NCBI RefSeq assembly: GCF_023195925.1
Contig: NZ_JALPRE010000013.1
Coordinates: 1-64,000, forward strand
DNA: 64,000 bases
Source of the DNA: Aquimarina acroporae
GTDB lineage: Bacteria > Bacteroidota > Bacteroidia > Flavobacteriales > Flavobacteriaceae
Direction of reading: 5' to 3'
Position 1 is the first letter of the stretch. Every line of letters begins with the position of its first letter. Under the pieces are notes generated by a model. It worked only from the letters and a program-made list of their open reading frames with translations. It had not been told where the DNA came from and made no database searches. The translations under genes were made by a program, and so were the position numbers. Shown one piece after another: positions 25,693 to 35,578 of this stretch.

Positions 25693-27861
25693 ATGAAAAA
25701 CACACTCTTTGCGCTATCGTTGCTTACACTCATGGTAGCTTGTAAAAAAGAAACAAAAGAAGAAAACAGTAAAACCAGCATTGCATTGAATTATCCTGAA
25801 ACCAAAAAAGTAGATACTGTAGATACTTATTTTGGTACCGAAGTAAAAGATCCTTACCGATGGTTAGAAGACGATCGTAGTGAAGAAACCGAAAACTGGG
25901 TTGCTACCCAAAACAAAACTACTTTTGGGTATCTAGAAAACATTCCTTTTCGAAAAGACCTAAAAGATAGATTATCTGATTTATGGAACTACGAAAAAGT
26001 AGGCTCTCCATTTAAAGAGGGAGAATACACCTATTTTTACAAAAATGATGGATTACAAAATCAATATGTATTGTATCGATTTAAGAATGAAGGTGACGAA
26101 CCAGAGGTTTTCTTAGATCCTAATACGTTTAGTACTGACGGCACAACTTCTTTAGGAGGTCTAAACTTCTCTAAAAACGGGAAAATCGCAGCCTATTCTA
26201 TTTCTGAAGGAGGAAGTGATTGGAGAAAAATTATCGTTAAAGATGTAGAAACCAAAGAAATTATTGAAGATACACTTATCGATGTAAAATTTTCGGGTAT
26301 CTCCTGGAAAGGAAATGAAGGGTTCTACTATTCTAGCTATGACAAACCTGAAGGTAGTGAGCTTTCTGCTAAGACAGATCAACACAAAGTATATTATCAT
26401 AAGTTAGGCACTAAGCAAAAAGAAGATGCACTTATTTTTGGTGGTACTCCCGAAGAAAAACATAGATATATTGGCGCATCAGTAACCGAAGATGATAAAT
26501 ATTTAATTATTTCAGCAAGTATCTCTACTTCAGGAAATAAATTATTCATTAAAGATCTTACAAAACCAAATAGCAAACTAGTGACTATCTTAGATCATAC
26601 CGATAGTGATACATATGTTATCGAAAATGTAGGTTCAACACTATATTTGGTTACAAATTTAAATGCACCAAATAAAAAAATCGTTTCTGTAGACGCGTCT
26701 AATCCTTCTCCAGAAAACTGGAAAGATTTTATTCCTGAAACCGAAAATGTACTAAGTCCAAACACCGGAGGTGGATATTTCTTTACTTCATATATGGTTG
26801 ATGCCGTATCTAAAGTACTTCAATATGATTATGATGGTAAATTGGTGAGAGAAGTTGAACTTCCTGGTGTGGGAAGCGCTTATGGTTTTGGCTCTAAAAA
26901 AGAAGAAAAAGAACTTTATTACTCCTTTACCAATTATAAAACTCCTTCTAGTATTTATAAATATAATATTGCTGAAGGGACTTCAGGGCTGTATCGTAAG
27001 CCAAAAATCGATTTTAACCCAGACAATTACGAAAGTAAGCAGGTATTTTATAACTCAAAAAATGGTACCAAAGTACCTATGATTATTACGCATAAAAAAG
27101 GAATTGAACTCAATGGTAAAAACCCAACCATACTGTATGGCTATGGTGGTTTTAACATCAGCCTAACGCCAAACTTTAGTATCGCAAACGCAGTATGGAT
27201 GGAGCAAGGCGGGATTTATGCGGTACCTAACCTAAGAGGTGGTGGTGAATATGGTAAAAAATGGCATATCGCTGGTACCAAAACACAAAAACAAAATGTA
27301 TTCGACGACTTTATCGCAGCTGCAGAATATCTTATCGAGAATAAGTATACTTCAAAAGATTATCTGGCCATACGTGGTGGGTCTAATGGTGGATTACTAG
27401 TAGGAGCTACTATGACACAGCGTCCAGACCTTATGAAAGTTGCTTTACCAGCTGTAGGGGTGCTCGACATGTTACGTTACCATACCTTTACTGCAGGTGC
27501 AGGATGGGCCTATGATTATGGTACTGCCGAAGACAACAAAGAAATGTTTGAATACCTAAAAGGATACTCTCCTGTACATAATGTAAAAGAAGGAGTGCAA
27601 TATCCTGCCACCCTGGTCACTACTGGTGATCATGATGACCGAGTAGTACCCGCACACTCCTTTAAGTTTGCAGCAGAGCTACAAGACAAACAAAGCGGTG
27701 TTAACCCAACCCTAATTAGAATTGAAACCAATGCTGGCCATGGGGCAGGAACACCTGTGAGTAAGACGATTGAACAATATGCCGATATTTTTGGGTTCAC
27801 CCTATATAATATGGGCTATGAAGTGCTTCCTGAAAAAGTAACTAATAAAGTGAAAGGGTAG
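25693..27861 (+). CDS. Prolyl oligopeptidase family S9 lipoprotein
   Basis: 722 residues. It begins with a lipoprotein signal ([11 protein letters not shown]), so it is probably tethered outside the inner membrane. The N-terminal beta-propeller is about residues 40-440, and the catalytic domain has Ser564 in [11 protein letters not shown], the Asp in [11 protein letters not shown] and the His in TNAGHGAG. It should cut short peptides after proline. Start 25693 is preferred over 25657 because of the signal sequence and the -7 box. It is followed by a strong terminator. Confidence 0.93.
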   Translation: MKNTLFALSLLTLMVACKKETKEENSKTSIALNYPETKKVDTVDTYFGTEVKDPYRWLEDDRSEETENWVATQNKTTFGYLENIPFRKDLKDRLSDLWNYEKVGSPFKEGEYTYFYKNDGLQNQYVLYRFKNEGDEPEVFLDPNTFSTDGTTSLGGLNFSKNGKIAAYSISEGGSDWRKIIVKDVETKEIIEDTLIDVKFSGISWKGNEGFYYSSYDKPEGSELSAKTDQHKVYYHKLGTKQKEDALIFGGTPEEKHRYIGASVTEDDKYLIISASISTSGNKLFIKDLTKPNSKLVTILDHTDSDTYVIENVGSTLYLVTNLNAPNKKIVSVDASNPSPENWKDFIPETENVLSPNTGGGYFFTSYMVDAVSKVLQYDYDGKLVREVELPGVGSAYGFGSKKEEKELYYSFTNYKTPSSIYKYNIAEGTSGLYRKPKIDFNPDNYESKQVFYNSKNGTKVPMIITHKKGIELNGKNPTILYGYGGFNISLTPNFSIANAVWMEQGGIYAVPNLRGGGEYGKKWHIAGTKTQKQNVFDDFIAAAEYLIENKYTSKDYLAIRGGSNGGLLVGATMTQRPDLMKVALPAVGVLDMLRYHTFTAGAGWAYDYGTAEDNKEMFEYLKGYSPVHNVKEGVQYPATLVTTGDHDDRVVPAHSFKFAAELQDKQSGVNPTLIRIETNAGHGAGTPVSKTIEQYADIFGFTLYNMGYEVLPEKVTNKVKG

Positions 27862-27883
27862 TTTCATAACCGAAATAAAAAAC

Positions 27884-27918
27884 AAAAATCCGCTTCTTAC
27901 AAAGAAGCGGATTTTTTT
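27884..27918 (+). terminator. Intrinsic terminator
   Basis: AAAATCCGCTTCTT/AAGAAGCGGATTTT with a short loop and seven T, closing the peptidase gene. Confidence 0.9.
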
Positions 27919-27954
27919 ATCCCAAAACCTCATCAAAGTTCAATATATTTGAAG

Positions 27955-28923
27955 ATGCTTACCATAGAGAATGTATCTTTTGCTTACGACAAGCAACTCG
28001 TTTTAAAAAATATAAGTTTCAGTATAGAACAAGGGCAACATATTGCGCTTATTGGTGCCAGTGGTTGCGGCAAAAGTACATTGCTCAAAATTATTTACGG
28101 TTTACTACATGTAGAGCAAGGCAAATTATTCTGGAACGATACTCAGTTATTGGGGCCTCTCTTTAATTTGGTGCCGGGAGAAGAAAATATGAAATATCTC
28201 TCTCAAGGTTTCGAGCTGCAACCGTATCGTTCTGTAGCTGAAAATATTGGGCAGTACCTCTCAAATTTTGAACCCGAAATTAAACAAGGACGTGTTCATG
28301 AGCTGCTCGAAATTGTAGAAATGATCGATTTTGCCAATACCAAAGTCGAAAACCTAAGTGGTGGTCAAAAACAACGGGTAGCACTAGCCAAAGCACTGGC
28401 CAAAAAACCAGAAATATTGCTGCTCGATGAACCTTTTCATAATATCGATAATTTTAGACGAAGCTCATTACGGCGAAATCTATTTAGGTATCTACATCGT
28501 AACAAAATTACAAGTATCACCGCAACTCATGATAAAACCGACATTCTGTCTTTTACCGATGAGACCATCGTGATACAACAAGGAGAAATCATAGCCAAGC
28601 AAAATACACAAGAACTTTACCAAAACCCTCCCAATTACTATGTTGCTTCTTTATTTGGCGAAGTAAATACTATTAATCTATCTGCATTCGGATTTGCAGA
28701 TGATCATGAAATTCTGGTGTATCCAGACGAAATATTACTTACTCCAGATGCTCCTGTAAAAGCCAGAGTAAAGAACTCCTATTTTAACGGAAGTCATTAT
28801 TTAGTCGAAGCCGTTTTTAATAACACCGTAATATTTTTAAACTCTCCTATTGAGTACAAGGCCCCGCAAATGATTGGTATTCAAATTTCTGAAGAAGCCC
28901 TTTCCCGCAGAAACAAAAAATAA
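27955..28923 (+). CDS. ABC transporter ATP-binding protein, no permease nearby
   Basis: 322 residues. Walker A GASGCGKST (about 38-46), signature LSGGQKQR, Walker B ILLLDEPF and the switch His in ATHDKTD are all intact. A C-terminal extension of about 90 residues looks like the TOBE-type regulatory domain of importer ATPases (metal, sulfate or polyamine type). No permease or binding protein is adjacent, so the partner is elsewhere. ATG at 27955 is preferred to a TTG at 27949. A TATATTTG box at 27944-27951 ends 3 bp before the ATG, which would give a leaderless message. Confidence 0.85.
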   Translation: MLTIENVSFAYDKQLVLKNISFSIEQGQHIALIGASGCGKSTLLKIIYGLLHVEQGKLFWNDTQLLGPLFNLVPGEENMKYLSQGFELQPYRSVAENIGQYLSNFEPEIKQGRVHELLEIVEMIDFANTKVENLSGGQKQRVALAKALAKKPEILLLDEPFHNIDNFRRSSLRRNLFRYLHRNKITSITATHDKTDILSFTDETIVIQQGEIIAKQNTQELYQNPPNYYVASLFGEVNTINLSAFGFADDHEILVYPDEILLTPDAPVKARVKNSYFNGSHYLVEAVFNNTVIFLNSPIEYKAPQMIGIQISEEALSRRNKK

Positions 28924-29085
28924 TTCGTCTATTTTTATAGACATTGATGCTCTTACTAATATAAGGGTATGCTATATGTATTCCTTTTTTCTACTAATGT
29001 ACCCCTAATGTACTCTTGCCTTATATAATAAACTTCGTTTATATAGGGAGGCTTAACATATTTATTTACTCTAAAACCTAAACTT

Positions 29086-30591
29086 ATGAAACGTAAATTT
29101 TACCTTTTTACCGTACTTGCGGTATTCTTAATTTCAAACACCGTAACATCCCAACAATGGAACCCCAGACCAGGATGGAAAGACAGTTTTGAAGCCAACG
29201 GATTTTGTTGGTGCGACTCTAACCTAGACCATGGAATTGCCACCAAAACCGTAACGATTAATAACACCGCATACAGTGTTGTAGATATTTGTGATGAACT
29301 TAAAAAACACCCCAATTATCGCGCTTACCAAAACGGAGATCCCATTTATAATGATATTCAATGCGGAAATGGTCCTTTTAATGATGCTCCTGACGAACCA
29401 GGTTGCCCCGGAAGAGTAGATTTGGGTCCAGATGGGTGTGATCAAATTGGCCCCAAATGGGATATGACATGGCTAGCCAGCAGACCCAGATTTAGCGGCA
29501 GTGATGGTGGAAGTGATGGAGGAGACGGAGGTGATGACCTTGGTGAAATCGGAACCGCAGGAAACGGTGGCTCTGGCGCCGGAGAAGGGCCGAAGCTTCG
29601 GGTTATTTTTCCTACACTTAACAAACGAATTACCGCTCCGGCTACCTTTACCGTAGAGGCCGAAGCTACAGATGCCGATGGAGTAAAAGAAATTCAATTG
29701 ATTGTCGATGGACAATTTGTAAGAACTGAACGATTTGCTCCGTATTTATGGAATGATCGAGGGCAAGACAATGCATTAAGCAATCTTCCTGTAAAAAATT
29801 ACCTTCTAGAAGTAAAAGCCTACGATAACAAAGGTAATGTATCTGTAGTAGATGTATTGGTATATGTTATTGAAGAAAGTACAGGTGGAGGTACCAACAA
29901 TACCGTAACCATCGAAGGGCAATCGATTGCTAAATATGTAAGTTCTGAAAATGGAACCCGATCGATGCGTGCCAACCGCAATAGTGCTGGTGCCAATGAG
30001 ACGTTTATTATGGAAGACCTTGGGAACAATATTGTAGCGTTCAAAGGGAATAATGGCAAATATGTAAGCTCTGAAAACGGTAGCAAAGCCATGAACTGTA
30101 ATCGTAACGCCATTGGTGCTTGGGAGAAATTTACACTAGAACCTCTAGGTAATGATTTGTATGCCCTTAAAGGAAATAACGGGAAGTATGTGAGCCATGA
30201 AAACGGAAGAGACATGGGAATATTTTGTAACCGAAACGCTATTGGTTCTTGGGAAAAGTTTATTATTAAAAATGTGAATAGTACAACCGCTTCTCGAGCT
30301 CAAGTAGCAATTACACCTGCCCTGGCTAGTACAATAAGCCTTTATCCTAACCCTACAAAACTACAGGATTTGATGCTTCAGGTTACTGTTTCCAAAAACA
30401 ATATGGGTACTGTTGATGTAATGAATATAAATGGTAAAAAGATTGCTTCAAAAGATTTAGGATCTCTAACAGCCGGAGCTCATAATATTTCCTTACAAGA
30501 TTTAAAAGGTACAATAAAAACTCAAGGTATCTATTTGGTAAAAGTTACCATTGGTAATGATATCGTGGTAAAACAGATGATCATTAGATAG
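29086..30591 (+). CDS. Type IX-secreted protein with beta-trefoil (fascin-like) repeats
   Basis: 501 residues with an N-terminal signal peptide (1-23). There follow a Cys/Trp-rich domain (about 24-140), a Gly/Asp-rich linker (about 142-166), an Ig-like domain (about 170-265), and three repeats of about 40 residues carrying NGKYVS.ENG (about 275-400), as in fascin-type beta-trefoils. It closes with a C-terminal T9SS type A sorting domain (ISLYPNP start, VKQMIIR end). It is exported to the cell surface or medium; glycan binding or degradation is likely but the N-terminal domain is not recognised. Confidence 0.82.
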   Translation: MKRKFYLFTVLAVFLISNTVTSQQWNPRPGWKDSFEANGFCWCDSNLDHGIATKTVTINNTAYSVVDICDELKKHPNYRAYQNGDPIYNDIQCGNGPFNDAPDEPGCPGRVDLGPDGCDQIGPKWDMTWLASRPRFSGSDGGSDGGDGGDDLGEIGTAGNGGSGAGEGPKLRVIFPTLNKRITAPATFTVEAEATDADGVKEIQLIVDGQFVRTERFAPYLWNDRGQDNALSNLPVKNYLLEVKAYDNKGNVSVVDVLVYVIEESTGGGTNNTVTIEGQSIAKYVSSENGTRSMRANRNSAGANETFIMEDLGNNIVAFKGNNGKYVSSENGSKAMNCNRNAIGAWEKFTLEPLGNDLYALKGNNGKYVSHENGRDMGIFCNRNAIGSWEKFIIKNVNSTTASRAQVAITPALASTISLYPNPTKLQDLMLQVTVSKNNMGTVDVMNINGKKIASKDLGSLTAGAHNISLQDLKGTIKTQGIYLVKVTIGNDIVVKQMIIR

Positions 30592-30605
30592 TATTATAAA
30601 AATCA

Positions 30606-30648
30606 AGAACAAGATTAGGACAAAAGTATATCCTAATCTTGTTTTTTT
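30606..30648 (+). terminator. Intrinsic terminator
   Basis: ACAAGATTAGGA / TCCTAATCTTGT, 12-bp perfect stem, followed by seven T; ends the T9SS protein gene. Confidence 0.92.
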
Positions 30649-30654
30649 ATACTA

Positions 30655-31407
30655 CTAATATTTTTTAAGTTCAAGTTCATTTCCGTCGAAAACGGCATAG
30701 GTATAATGAATAATCCAGTCACCAAGATTGGTATATTTTGATTTTTCATTAAGTTCAATTTCCATAGGAAGATGTCTGTGACCAAACACAAAATGATCTC
30801 TATGTTTATCTTCTAGTTTGCGTTTACAATACTGTACCAACCATTCGTTTTCTTCACCTAAAAAAGTTACATCTTCATCTCCAGAAATAAGTTTATTCTT
30901 AACTGATAAATATTGTGCTAATCTTACGCCCAAATCTGGATGTAACCATCGGTAAAACCACTTTGCCACGGGATTGGTAAAAACCTTCTTCATTCTTTTG
31001 TATCCTTTGTCTCCAGGACCCAAACCGTCTCCATGGCCTATAAAAAAAGTAGTATCGTTGAACGTAAATTCTTTGGGTTTATGATATACGGGAATATTGA
31101 GTTCTTCTTCAAAATATCCATTCATCCATAGATCATGATTCCCCACAAAATAATAAATAGGAATTCCTGAATCGGTAATCTCAGCCAATTTCCCCAACGT
31201 TCTCGTAAAACCCTTGGGAACAACGGTTTTGTATTCAAACCAAAAATCAAAAAGGTCGCCCAATAAAAAAATAGCCGCCGCATCCTGTTTAACCTCATCT
31301 AACCATTGTACAAACTTTTGTTCTCTAGGAAAACTCTGCTCTTTGGTAGGAGCTCCTAAGTGATTGTCACTGGCAAAATAAACTTTTTTCCCTTCAGGAA
31401 GGTTCAT
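30655..31407 (-). CDS. lpxH: UDP-2,3-diacylglucosamine diphosphatase
   Basis: 250 residues. It hydrolyses UDP-2,3-diacylglucosamine in lipid A synthesis. The metallophosphoesterase motifs are complete: SDNHLG, GDLFDFW, GNHD, GHGDG and GHRH. The intervening LHPDLGVRLAQYLS matches the flavobacterial LpxH insertion. Peripheral inner membrane. It is followed in the same direction of the minus strand by nothing; queD lies upstream. Confidence 0.93.
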   Translation of the reverse strand: MNLPEGKKVYFASDNHLGAPTKEQSFPREQKFVQWLDEVKQDAAAIFLLGDLFDFWFEYKTVVPKGFTRTLGKLAEITDSGIPIYYFVGNHDLWMNGYFEEELNIPVYHKPKEFTFNDTTFFIGHGDGLGPGDKGYKRMKKVFTNPVAKWFYRWLHPDLGVRLAQYLSVKNKLISGDEDVTFLGEENEWLVQYCKRKLEDKHRDHFVFGHRHLPMEIELNEKSKYTNLGDWIIHYTYAVFDGNELELKKY

Positions 31408-31451
31408 AGATTTTTGTTTAATGTAAATATAAGAAAAGCATTATAAGGCTT

Positions 31452-31904
31452 CTATTGGTTGTCTGAAGCATACCACTCTGCATATGCAGTTTCTGTTTCC
31501 TGAAGTTTTAAAGAATGTAACTTAATAGTATCGGGAAGTCTCTTTTTTATTCGCTCTGCAAAATCGATTACCATATTCTCACTAGTAGGCTGGTAATCCA
31601 CCAAAATCACATCATGCCCTCTGGTTTCAAGCTCTCTAGCCAGTTCTATGTGCGGAGTATTTTTATTAAATACAGTAGCATGATCAAAGATATCTTCGAT
31701 ATCTTCTTTTACAATCTTTTTCAGATCTCCAAAATCGATTACCATACCCCACTTTACGTTAGACGAATCTGTAATCGGATTTCCTATCACGGTAACACTT
31801 AATTTATAACTATGCCCGTGAATATTTCTACATTTACCATCATAACCATATAAGGCATGTGCCGTCTCAAAAGAAAATTGTTTGGTGATGCGAATCTTAC
31901 TCAT
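31452..31904 (-). CDS. queD: 6-carboxytetrahydropterin synthase / 6-pyruvoyltetrahydropterin synthase family
   Basis: 150 residues. The zinc site is formed by the His of FETAHAL and the CRNIHGHSY segment; the Cys in this loop fits the QueD type. It converts dihydroneopterin triphosphate to carboxytetrahydropterin for queuosine synthesis, although a PTPS function cannot be excluded. A TACCTTTG box (31934-31927) gives a leader of about 18 bases. The other queuosine genes are not in the window. Confidence 0.9.
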   Translation of the reverse strand: MSKIRITKQFSFETAHALYGYDGKCRNIHGHSYKLSVTVIGNPITDSSNVKWGMVIDFGDLKKIVKEDIEDIFDHATVFNKNTPHIELARELETRGHDVILVDYQPTSENMVIDFAERIKKRLPDTIKLHSLKLQETETAYAEWYASDNQ

Positions 31905-31926
31905 CCTTCTACTTTATAATTTTTTG

Positions 31927-31934
31927 CAAAGGTA
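31927..31934 (-). promoter_or_regulatory. -7 element of queD
   Basis: TACCTTTG followed by C on the minus strand, a perfect TAnnTTTG box placed about 23 bases before the ATG. Confidence 0.6.
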
Positions 31935-31941
31935 CGGAAGA

Positions 31942-32040
31942 TTACCTTCTCTTCCTTCGATTTATAAAGTAAACCACTACCAGGACAATTCCCAAAATTA
32001 AAAACAGTCCGTTACCTCCTAAAAAATTTAGTATATCCAT
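31942..32040 (-). CDS. Tiny single-span membrane protein, 32 residues
   Basis: Reads MDILNFLGGNGLFLILGIVL, then VVVYFINRRKRR: one hydrophobic helix flanked by a positively charged C-terminal end, a plausible single-pass membrane peptide. It lies between the queD promoter and the enoyl-CoA hydratase gene, on the same strand as both. Coding status rests on composition only. Confidence 0.4.
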   Translation of the reverse strand: MDILNFLGGNGLFLILGIVLVVVYFINRRKRR

Positions 32041-32043
32041 CTT

Positions 32044-32814
32044 TTATTTTTTGAATTTATTTAGTGCTTTTTTGGTGAAGTCTGAAAGTACCAACTCTCC
32101 AGATATTTCTGCTCTTTCTAGAAGAAGTTCTCCCCAATGATCAGTGCCTTGCCAAGTAACTTTTTTCATTTGCGCTAAGGCATTTGGGTTATAACTTCCC
32201 AGTTTTTCTGCTAATAGTTGTACTTCTTTATCCAGCTCATCTATGGTTTGGAATACTTTTGAATACAATCCTTTTTCTTTGGCCCAATAGGCATTCTTCC
32301 ATTGAGATGCATCCCATGCCAGCGTTTCAAAAGCTGCCATTCCTATTTTTCGCGAAACTGCAGGTTCTATTACAAATGGTCCTATTCCAACAGTTAACTC
32401 ACTTAGTTTGATAGAAGCGGCCTCGGTTGCAAGACAATAATTACAAGAAGACGCCAGCCCAACACCTCCACCAACAGTTTTTCCTTGTATTCTTCCTATA
32501 ATGGGTTTACTACAGGTACGCATCGAATTAATCACATTGGCAAAACCAGAAAAAAACTTTTTACCTTCTTCCAAATTAGAAATAGAAACCAGTTCATCAA
32601 AAGAAGCTCCGGCACAAAACGCTCGATCACCTTCAGATTTTAGAATAATAACATGAACAGAGTTATTAACAGACAATTCATCAAACGCTTTTGCTAACCG
32701 ATCTAATAACTCAGACGGAAATGAATTGCTTGCAGGATGGCCAAACTCTATAGTAGCCACATTACTTTGGGTATGTACATATAAACTTCCGTTTGTTCTT
32801 GATGTTGTGCTCAT
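32044..32814 (-). CDS. Enoyl-CoA hydratase/isomerase family protein
   Basis: 256 residues of crotonase fold. The oxyanion-hole segments AFCAGASFDEL (about 65-75) and KTVGGGVGLASS (about 112-123) are present, and Glu in KLSELTVGIGP occupies the usual catalytic place. The second catalytic acid of full hydratases is less clear. It probably acts on an acyl-CoA in degradation of branched chains or fatty acids. No neighbouring beta-oxidation genes. Confidence 0.85.
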   Translation of the reverse strand: MSTTSRTNGSLYVHTQSNVATIEFGHPASNSFPSELLDRLAKAFDELSVNNSVHVIILKSEGDRAFCAGASFDELVSISNLEEGKKFFSGFANVINSMRTCSKPIIGRIQGKTVGGGVGLASSCNYCLATEAASIKLSELTVGIGPFVIEPAVSRKIGMAAFETLAWDASQWKNAYWAKEKGLYSKVFQTIDELDKEVQLLAEKLGSYNPNALAQMKKVTWQGTDHWGELLLERAEISGELVLSDFTKKALNKFKK

Positions 32815-32956
32815 TGTATTATTTTTATCAAAATAGTTAATATCTTAAGGAATGCGTATTTAAATATGTGTATCTGTTCATTTCTTGTTAAAAAGTAATA
32901 ATAACTACAAAGATAATTCTATGTATTAACTAATGAACTTAATTTATATTTAATGC

Positions 32957-33052
32957 ATGTTAGAACAATTCTTCGAAAAACACAGATTAAAAATAGGGGT
33001 AATTCTGATGATTTTCTATACCATTCTTTTTGTATTCGTTTTTGGTATTTAA
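32957..33052 (+). CDS. Tiny membrane peptide A, 31 residues
   Basis: Sequence begins MLEQFFEKHRLKIG and ends in one hydrophobic helix. It resembles the peptide at 33482 (shared FEKxRLxI start followed by one span). A TATATTTA box at 32945-32952 ends 4 bp before the ATG, so the message may be leaderless. Function unknown; the pairing with its relative is the main support. Confidence 0.45.
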   Translation: MLEQFFEKHRLKIGVILMIFYTILFVFVFGI

Positions 33053-33481
33053 AACATAATTCTATTCCTTGATTAGTTGCTATAACCATAGATTTCTAGA
33101 TCTACTGGACAGAGCCTGTATACTCTATTAAAGAATATACTCGCGAAAATATACTTTTCAAACCTGAAAAAAAAAGTGCTGTACACTATTTATACTATGG
33201 CAAAAGTATAGTATTCTCTTCTCTATCCTCTTGAGATTCTTTAGCCATAATTCCTTATTCCAATGAGATTTAAAAAAAATCGTCATTTTTCTCAAAAAAA
33301 ATATGATCAAACTTGGGTAACAAATGTGCTACTTACGACATTAACTTACACATACTATAAATATTTCGAGTATAGTGTAGTTGGGATGCCGGGTAGCCAA
33401 GGGGTAGAGCTACCCGGTATTATTCTAAAATACGTAGCTATACGTATTTGAAAATCAACACAATAAGTATATTTTTGATCT
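33053..33481. other. Intergenic region with two strong stem-loops
   Basis: No convincing gene: a 62-codon ORF at 33263-33451 runs through both stem-loops and is rejected. The region holds GCCGGGTAGC paired with GCTACCCGGT inside a 12-bp stem (33386-33420) and AAATACGTA/TACGTATTT (33428-33449). Both are far richer in structure than the surrounding AT-rich bases. Confidence 0.6.
33386..33449 (+). ncRNA. Two adjacent stem-loops, candidate RNA element
   Basis: The first stem is 12 bp (one G-T pair) with an 11-base loop; the second is 9 bp perfect with the loop GCTA; they are 7 bases apart. No T-run follows, so this is not a plain terminator. It lies just upstream of tiny membrane peptide B and could be its leader or a small RNA. 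Confidence 0.45.
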
Positions 33482-33586
33482 ATGGTAAGAAAGTATTTTG
33501 AAAAATATCGATTAGAAATTTTAATGGGATCTACCTACTTGGTAACACTTTGGATCATTATAAAAGTGCTTACTTCAAACAGATAG
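33482..33586 (+). CDS. Tiny membrane peptide B, 34 residues
   Basis: Begins MVRKYFEKYRLEILMG and continues into one membrane-spanning helix. It is related to peptide A (32957-33052) by the FEKxRLxI start. A TATTTTTG box at 33470-33477 ends 4 bp before the ATG, the same unusual spacing as for peptide A. Its last 12 bases overlap the stop region of the MATE gene on the other strand. Confidence 0.45.
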   Translation: MVRKYFEKYRLEILMGSTYLVTLWIIIKVLTSNR

Positions 33587-34903
33587 TGGAACATATTTCT
33601 GTTTAAACTTGATCACCAAGGCAATTCCTCTCACAAACATCCAGACGGAAATAGCTATCCATACACCATGAAGTTGCCATTCAAAATATCTTGCAATTAA
33701 CAAAGTGGGAATAAAGCCCAGAAAAGTAGATCCTAAAAGCACATTTCTTAAATATCCTGTTTCACCCATTCCTTTAAATAGTCCATCACCAACGAAGGCC
33801 AAAGCATTTATAGGCAACATGATTACTACGATATAGAAAAAATCTTTAAAAATCGAAAGCACTGCTTCATCTTTAGAGAATATCATTCCCAATTCTTCTG
33901 GAAACAAAAGGGCTATACTTCCGAGCAAACAGGCTACAATAATTCCATAAATAGTTACTTTTTTAGCCATAGCTATCAAGGTTTTATATTCTTTGGCACC
34001 AAGTAATCTTCCTCCCAAAATATTTCCTGCTCCTCCATATCCATCAATAAAAAAGGCAAAAAACAACCATAATTGAATTGCTATACTGTGTGCTGCAATA
34101 TAGTTGGTTCCTAAACGGGTTGCTTCTCTCACCGCAAGCATTAAGGTTATATTTAGAGCGAGAGATCTTATAAAAAGGTTTCCACTCATAATTAAAAAGC
34201 GTTTCATCTCCGGATGCCATAATCTTTCTAACCTGAGAGATACATCTGTTTTTTTCAATAGTAGCACCAACGATAATATTGCCATTATAATTTGTGAAAC
34301 CAAACTTGCCCAGGCAGCTCCGTCGAGATGCATTGGTTCCACAATACCTTTAATACCATATACCAATGCAAAATCAAGCCCTATATTGGCTACCACTCCA
34401 ATTAAAGCAATGACCATGGGCCAAAACGTATTTTGTAAACCTCTAAAAATCCCAAAAATCGCAAATACAAAAAGAGAAAGTGGAAACCCCCATACCCTTA
34501 TGCGATAATAAGAAATACAATATTCCAACACTTGACCCTTTGCTTCTAAAACGGTAAATATTTCTTTAATAAAAGGCACTGTAGCAAGAAGAACTATAAT
34601 ACTCAACCCAATATTAAATAGGATTGCCTGAGCCGGTAAAGTTTTTACCTCCTCTAACTTGCCAGCGCCCAGATACTGAGATATAATGGCCGAAATAACC
34701 GCTCGGGTTTGTGCCAGCACCCAAATGAGCATCGAGAGAAAGGATCCTACAATGCCTACTGCCGCCAAAGATTCGGTGCCAGTAACCGGAATATTACCTA
34801 CTACCGCGGTATCGGTGGCAGATAATATAGGTTCTGCAATTCCAGAAATAATTGCAGGAATTGCTAACTTATTTATGTTTTTAAAACTAATAAGTGTACT
34901 CAT
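33575..34903 (-). CDS. MATE family efflux transporter
   Basis: 442 residues, about 12 transmembrane helices in two halves, with the MATE-type repeats (ATDTAVVGNIP near the start, TRAVISAIISQYLGAG next). It exports organic cations or drugs in exchange for Na+ or H+; the substrate is unknown. Its ATG overlaps the GNAT stop (ATGA), so the pair is co-translated. Confidence 0.9.
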   Translation of the reverse strand: MSTLISFKNINKLAIPAIISGIAEPILSATDTAVVGNIPVTGTESLAAVGIVGSFLSMLIWVLAQTRAVISAIISQYLGAGKLEEVKTLPAQAILFNIGLSIIVLLATVPFIKEIFTVLEAKGQVLEYCISYYRIRVWGFPLSLFVFAIFGIFRGLQNTFWPMVIALIGVVANIGLDFALVYGIKGIVEPMHLDGAAWASLVSQIIMAILSLVLLLKKTDVSLRLERLWHPEMKRFLIMSGNLFIRSLALNITLMLAVREATRLGTNYIAAHSIAIQLWLFFAFFIDGYGGAGNILGGRLLGAKEYKTLIAMAKKVTIYGIIVACLLGSIALLFPEELGMIFSKDEAVLSIFKDFFYIVVIMLPINALAFVGDGLFKGMGETGYLRNVLLGSTFLGFIPTLLIARYFEWQLHGVWIAISVWMFVRGIALVIKFKQKYVPLSV

Positions 34904-35400
34904 ATGATGAGTTCATAACAATAAAAAGGATGTTCACTTTGTTTCGGGAAATAAATGTTTCCTAAACGTTGGTATCCTCGGGTTTCATAAAACTTTTGAT
35001 TTCGCGAGTTCTGACTAAACGTATCTAATCGAATAGATTGATATTGATGCTCACGCCCATAATTTTCAGCAAAATCCATCAATCGCTGTGCATATCCTTT
35101 ACCCCAACATTTTGGTGCCGTAGCTAAACGATGAATATAAAGATTGTTGGTATTATTTGTTAACCATTTGACAGGTACATATTCATCATCCATAATTTCG
35201 GTTAATACGATCGTCCCAATAATCTCGTCTTCCTCTTCAAAAACATATAGTTCCTCTAGTTCAATATCTTTTTGAAAACGTTCTTTGGTGGGATAATGCT
35301 CGTTCCATTGATAAATACCCTTTTCTATCATAGCCTGAGCACATGCTCTTGCCAGGGCTACTATCTTATCTAAATCAGAAATTAATGCCTTACGAATCAT
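34900..35400 (-). CDS. GNAT N-acetyltransferase
   Basis: 166 residues of GNAT fold: central YIHRLATAPKCWGKGYAQRL carries the acetyl-CoA loop (KCWGKGYA in place of the usual QxxGxG/A), then IRLDTFSQNSRNQKFYETRGY. The acceptor substrate is unknown. ATG at 35400 is preferred to a TTG at 35412 because it follows the -7 box TATTTTTG (35424-35417) at a normal distance. It overlaps the MATE gene downstream. Confidence 0.85.
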   Translation of the reverse strand: MIRKALISDLDKIVALARACAQAMIEKGIYQWNEHYPTKERFQKDIELEELYVFEEEDEIIGTIVLTEIMDDEYVPVKWLTNNTNNLYIHRLATAPKCWGKGYAQRLMDFAENYGREHQYQSIRLDTFSQNSRNQKFYETRGYQRLGNIYFPKQSEHPFYCYELII

Positions 35401-35416
35401 ACTTTTTTTCAAAGGC

Positions 35417-35424
35417 CAAAAATA
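35417..35424 (-). promoter_or_regulatory. -7 element of GNAT-MATE
   Basis: TATTTTTG on the minus strand, 17-24 bases before the GNAT ATG. Confidence 0.5.
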
Positions 35425-35578
35425 CTAACTTTAAGTGGCAGATAATAGCACTGGTAAACTTAACATCTCTTTTTAGTGAAACTTTAAGAAATCAATATGA
35501 GTATCTTTCTTTATGAGCACATGCAGATTCGTTTAAAATCGTAATTTTGTTTTCTTAATCACAAATCATTTTTACAAG

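Noticed and set aside
33263..33451. 62-codon plus-strand ORF
   Set aside because: It runs through both strong stem-loops, has odd composition and no recognisable domain; the pairing explains its sequence better than coding.
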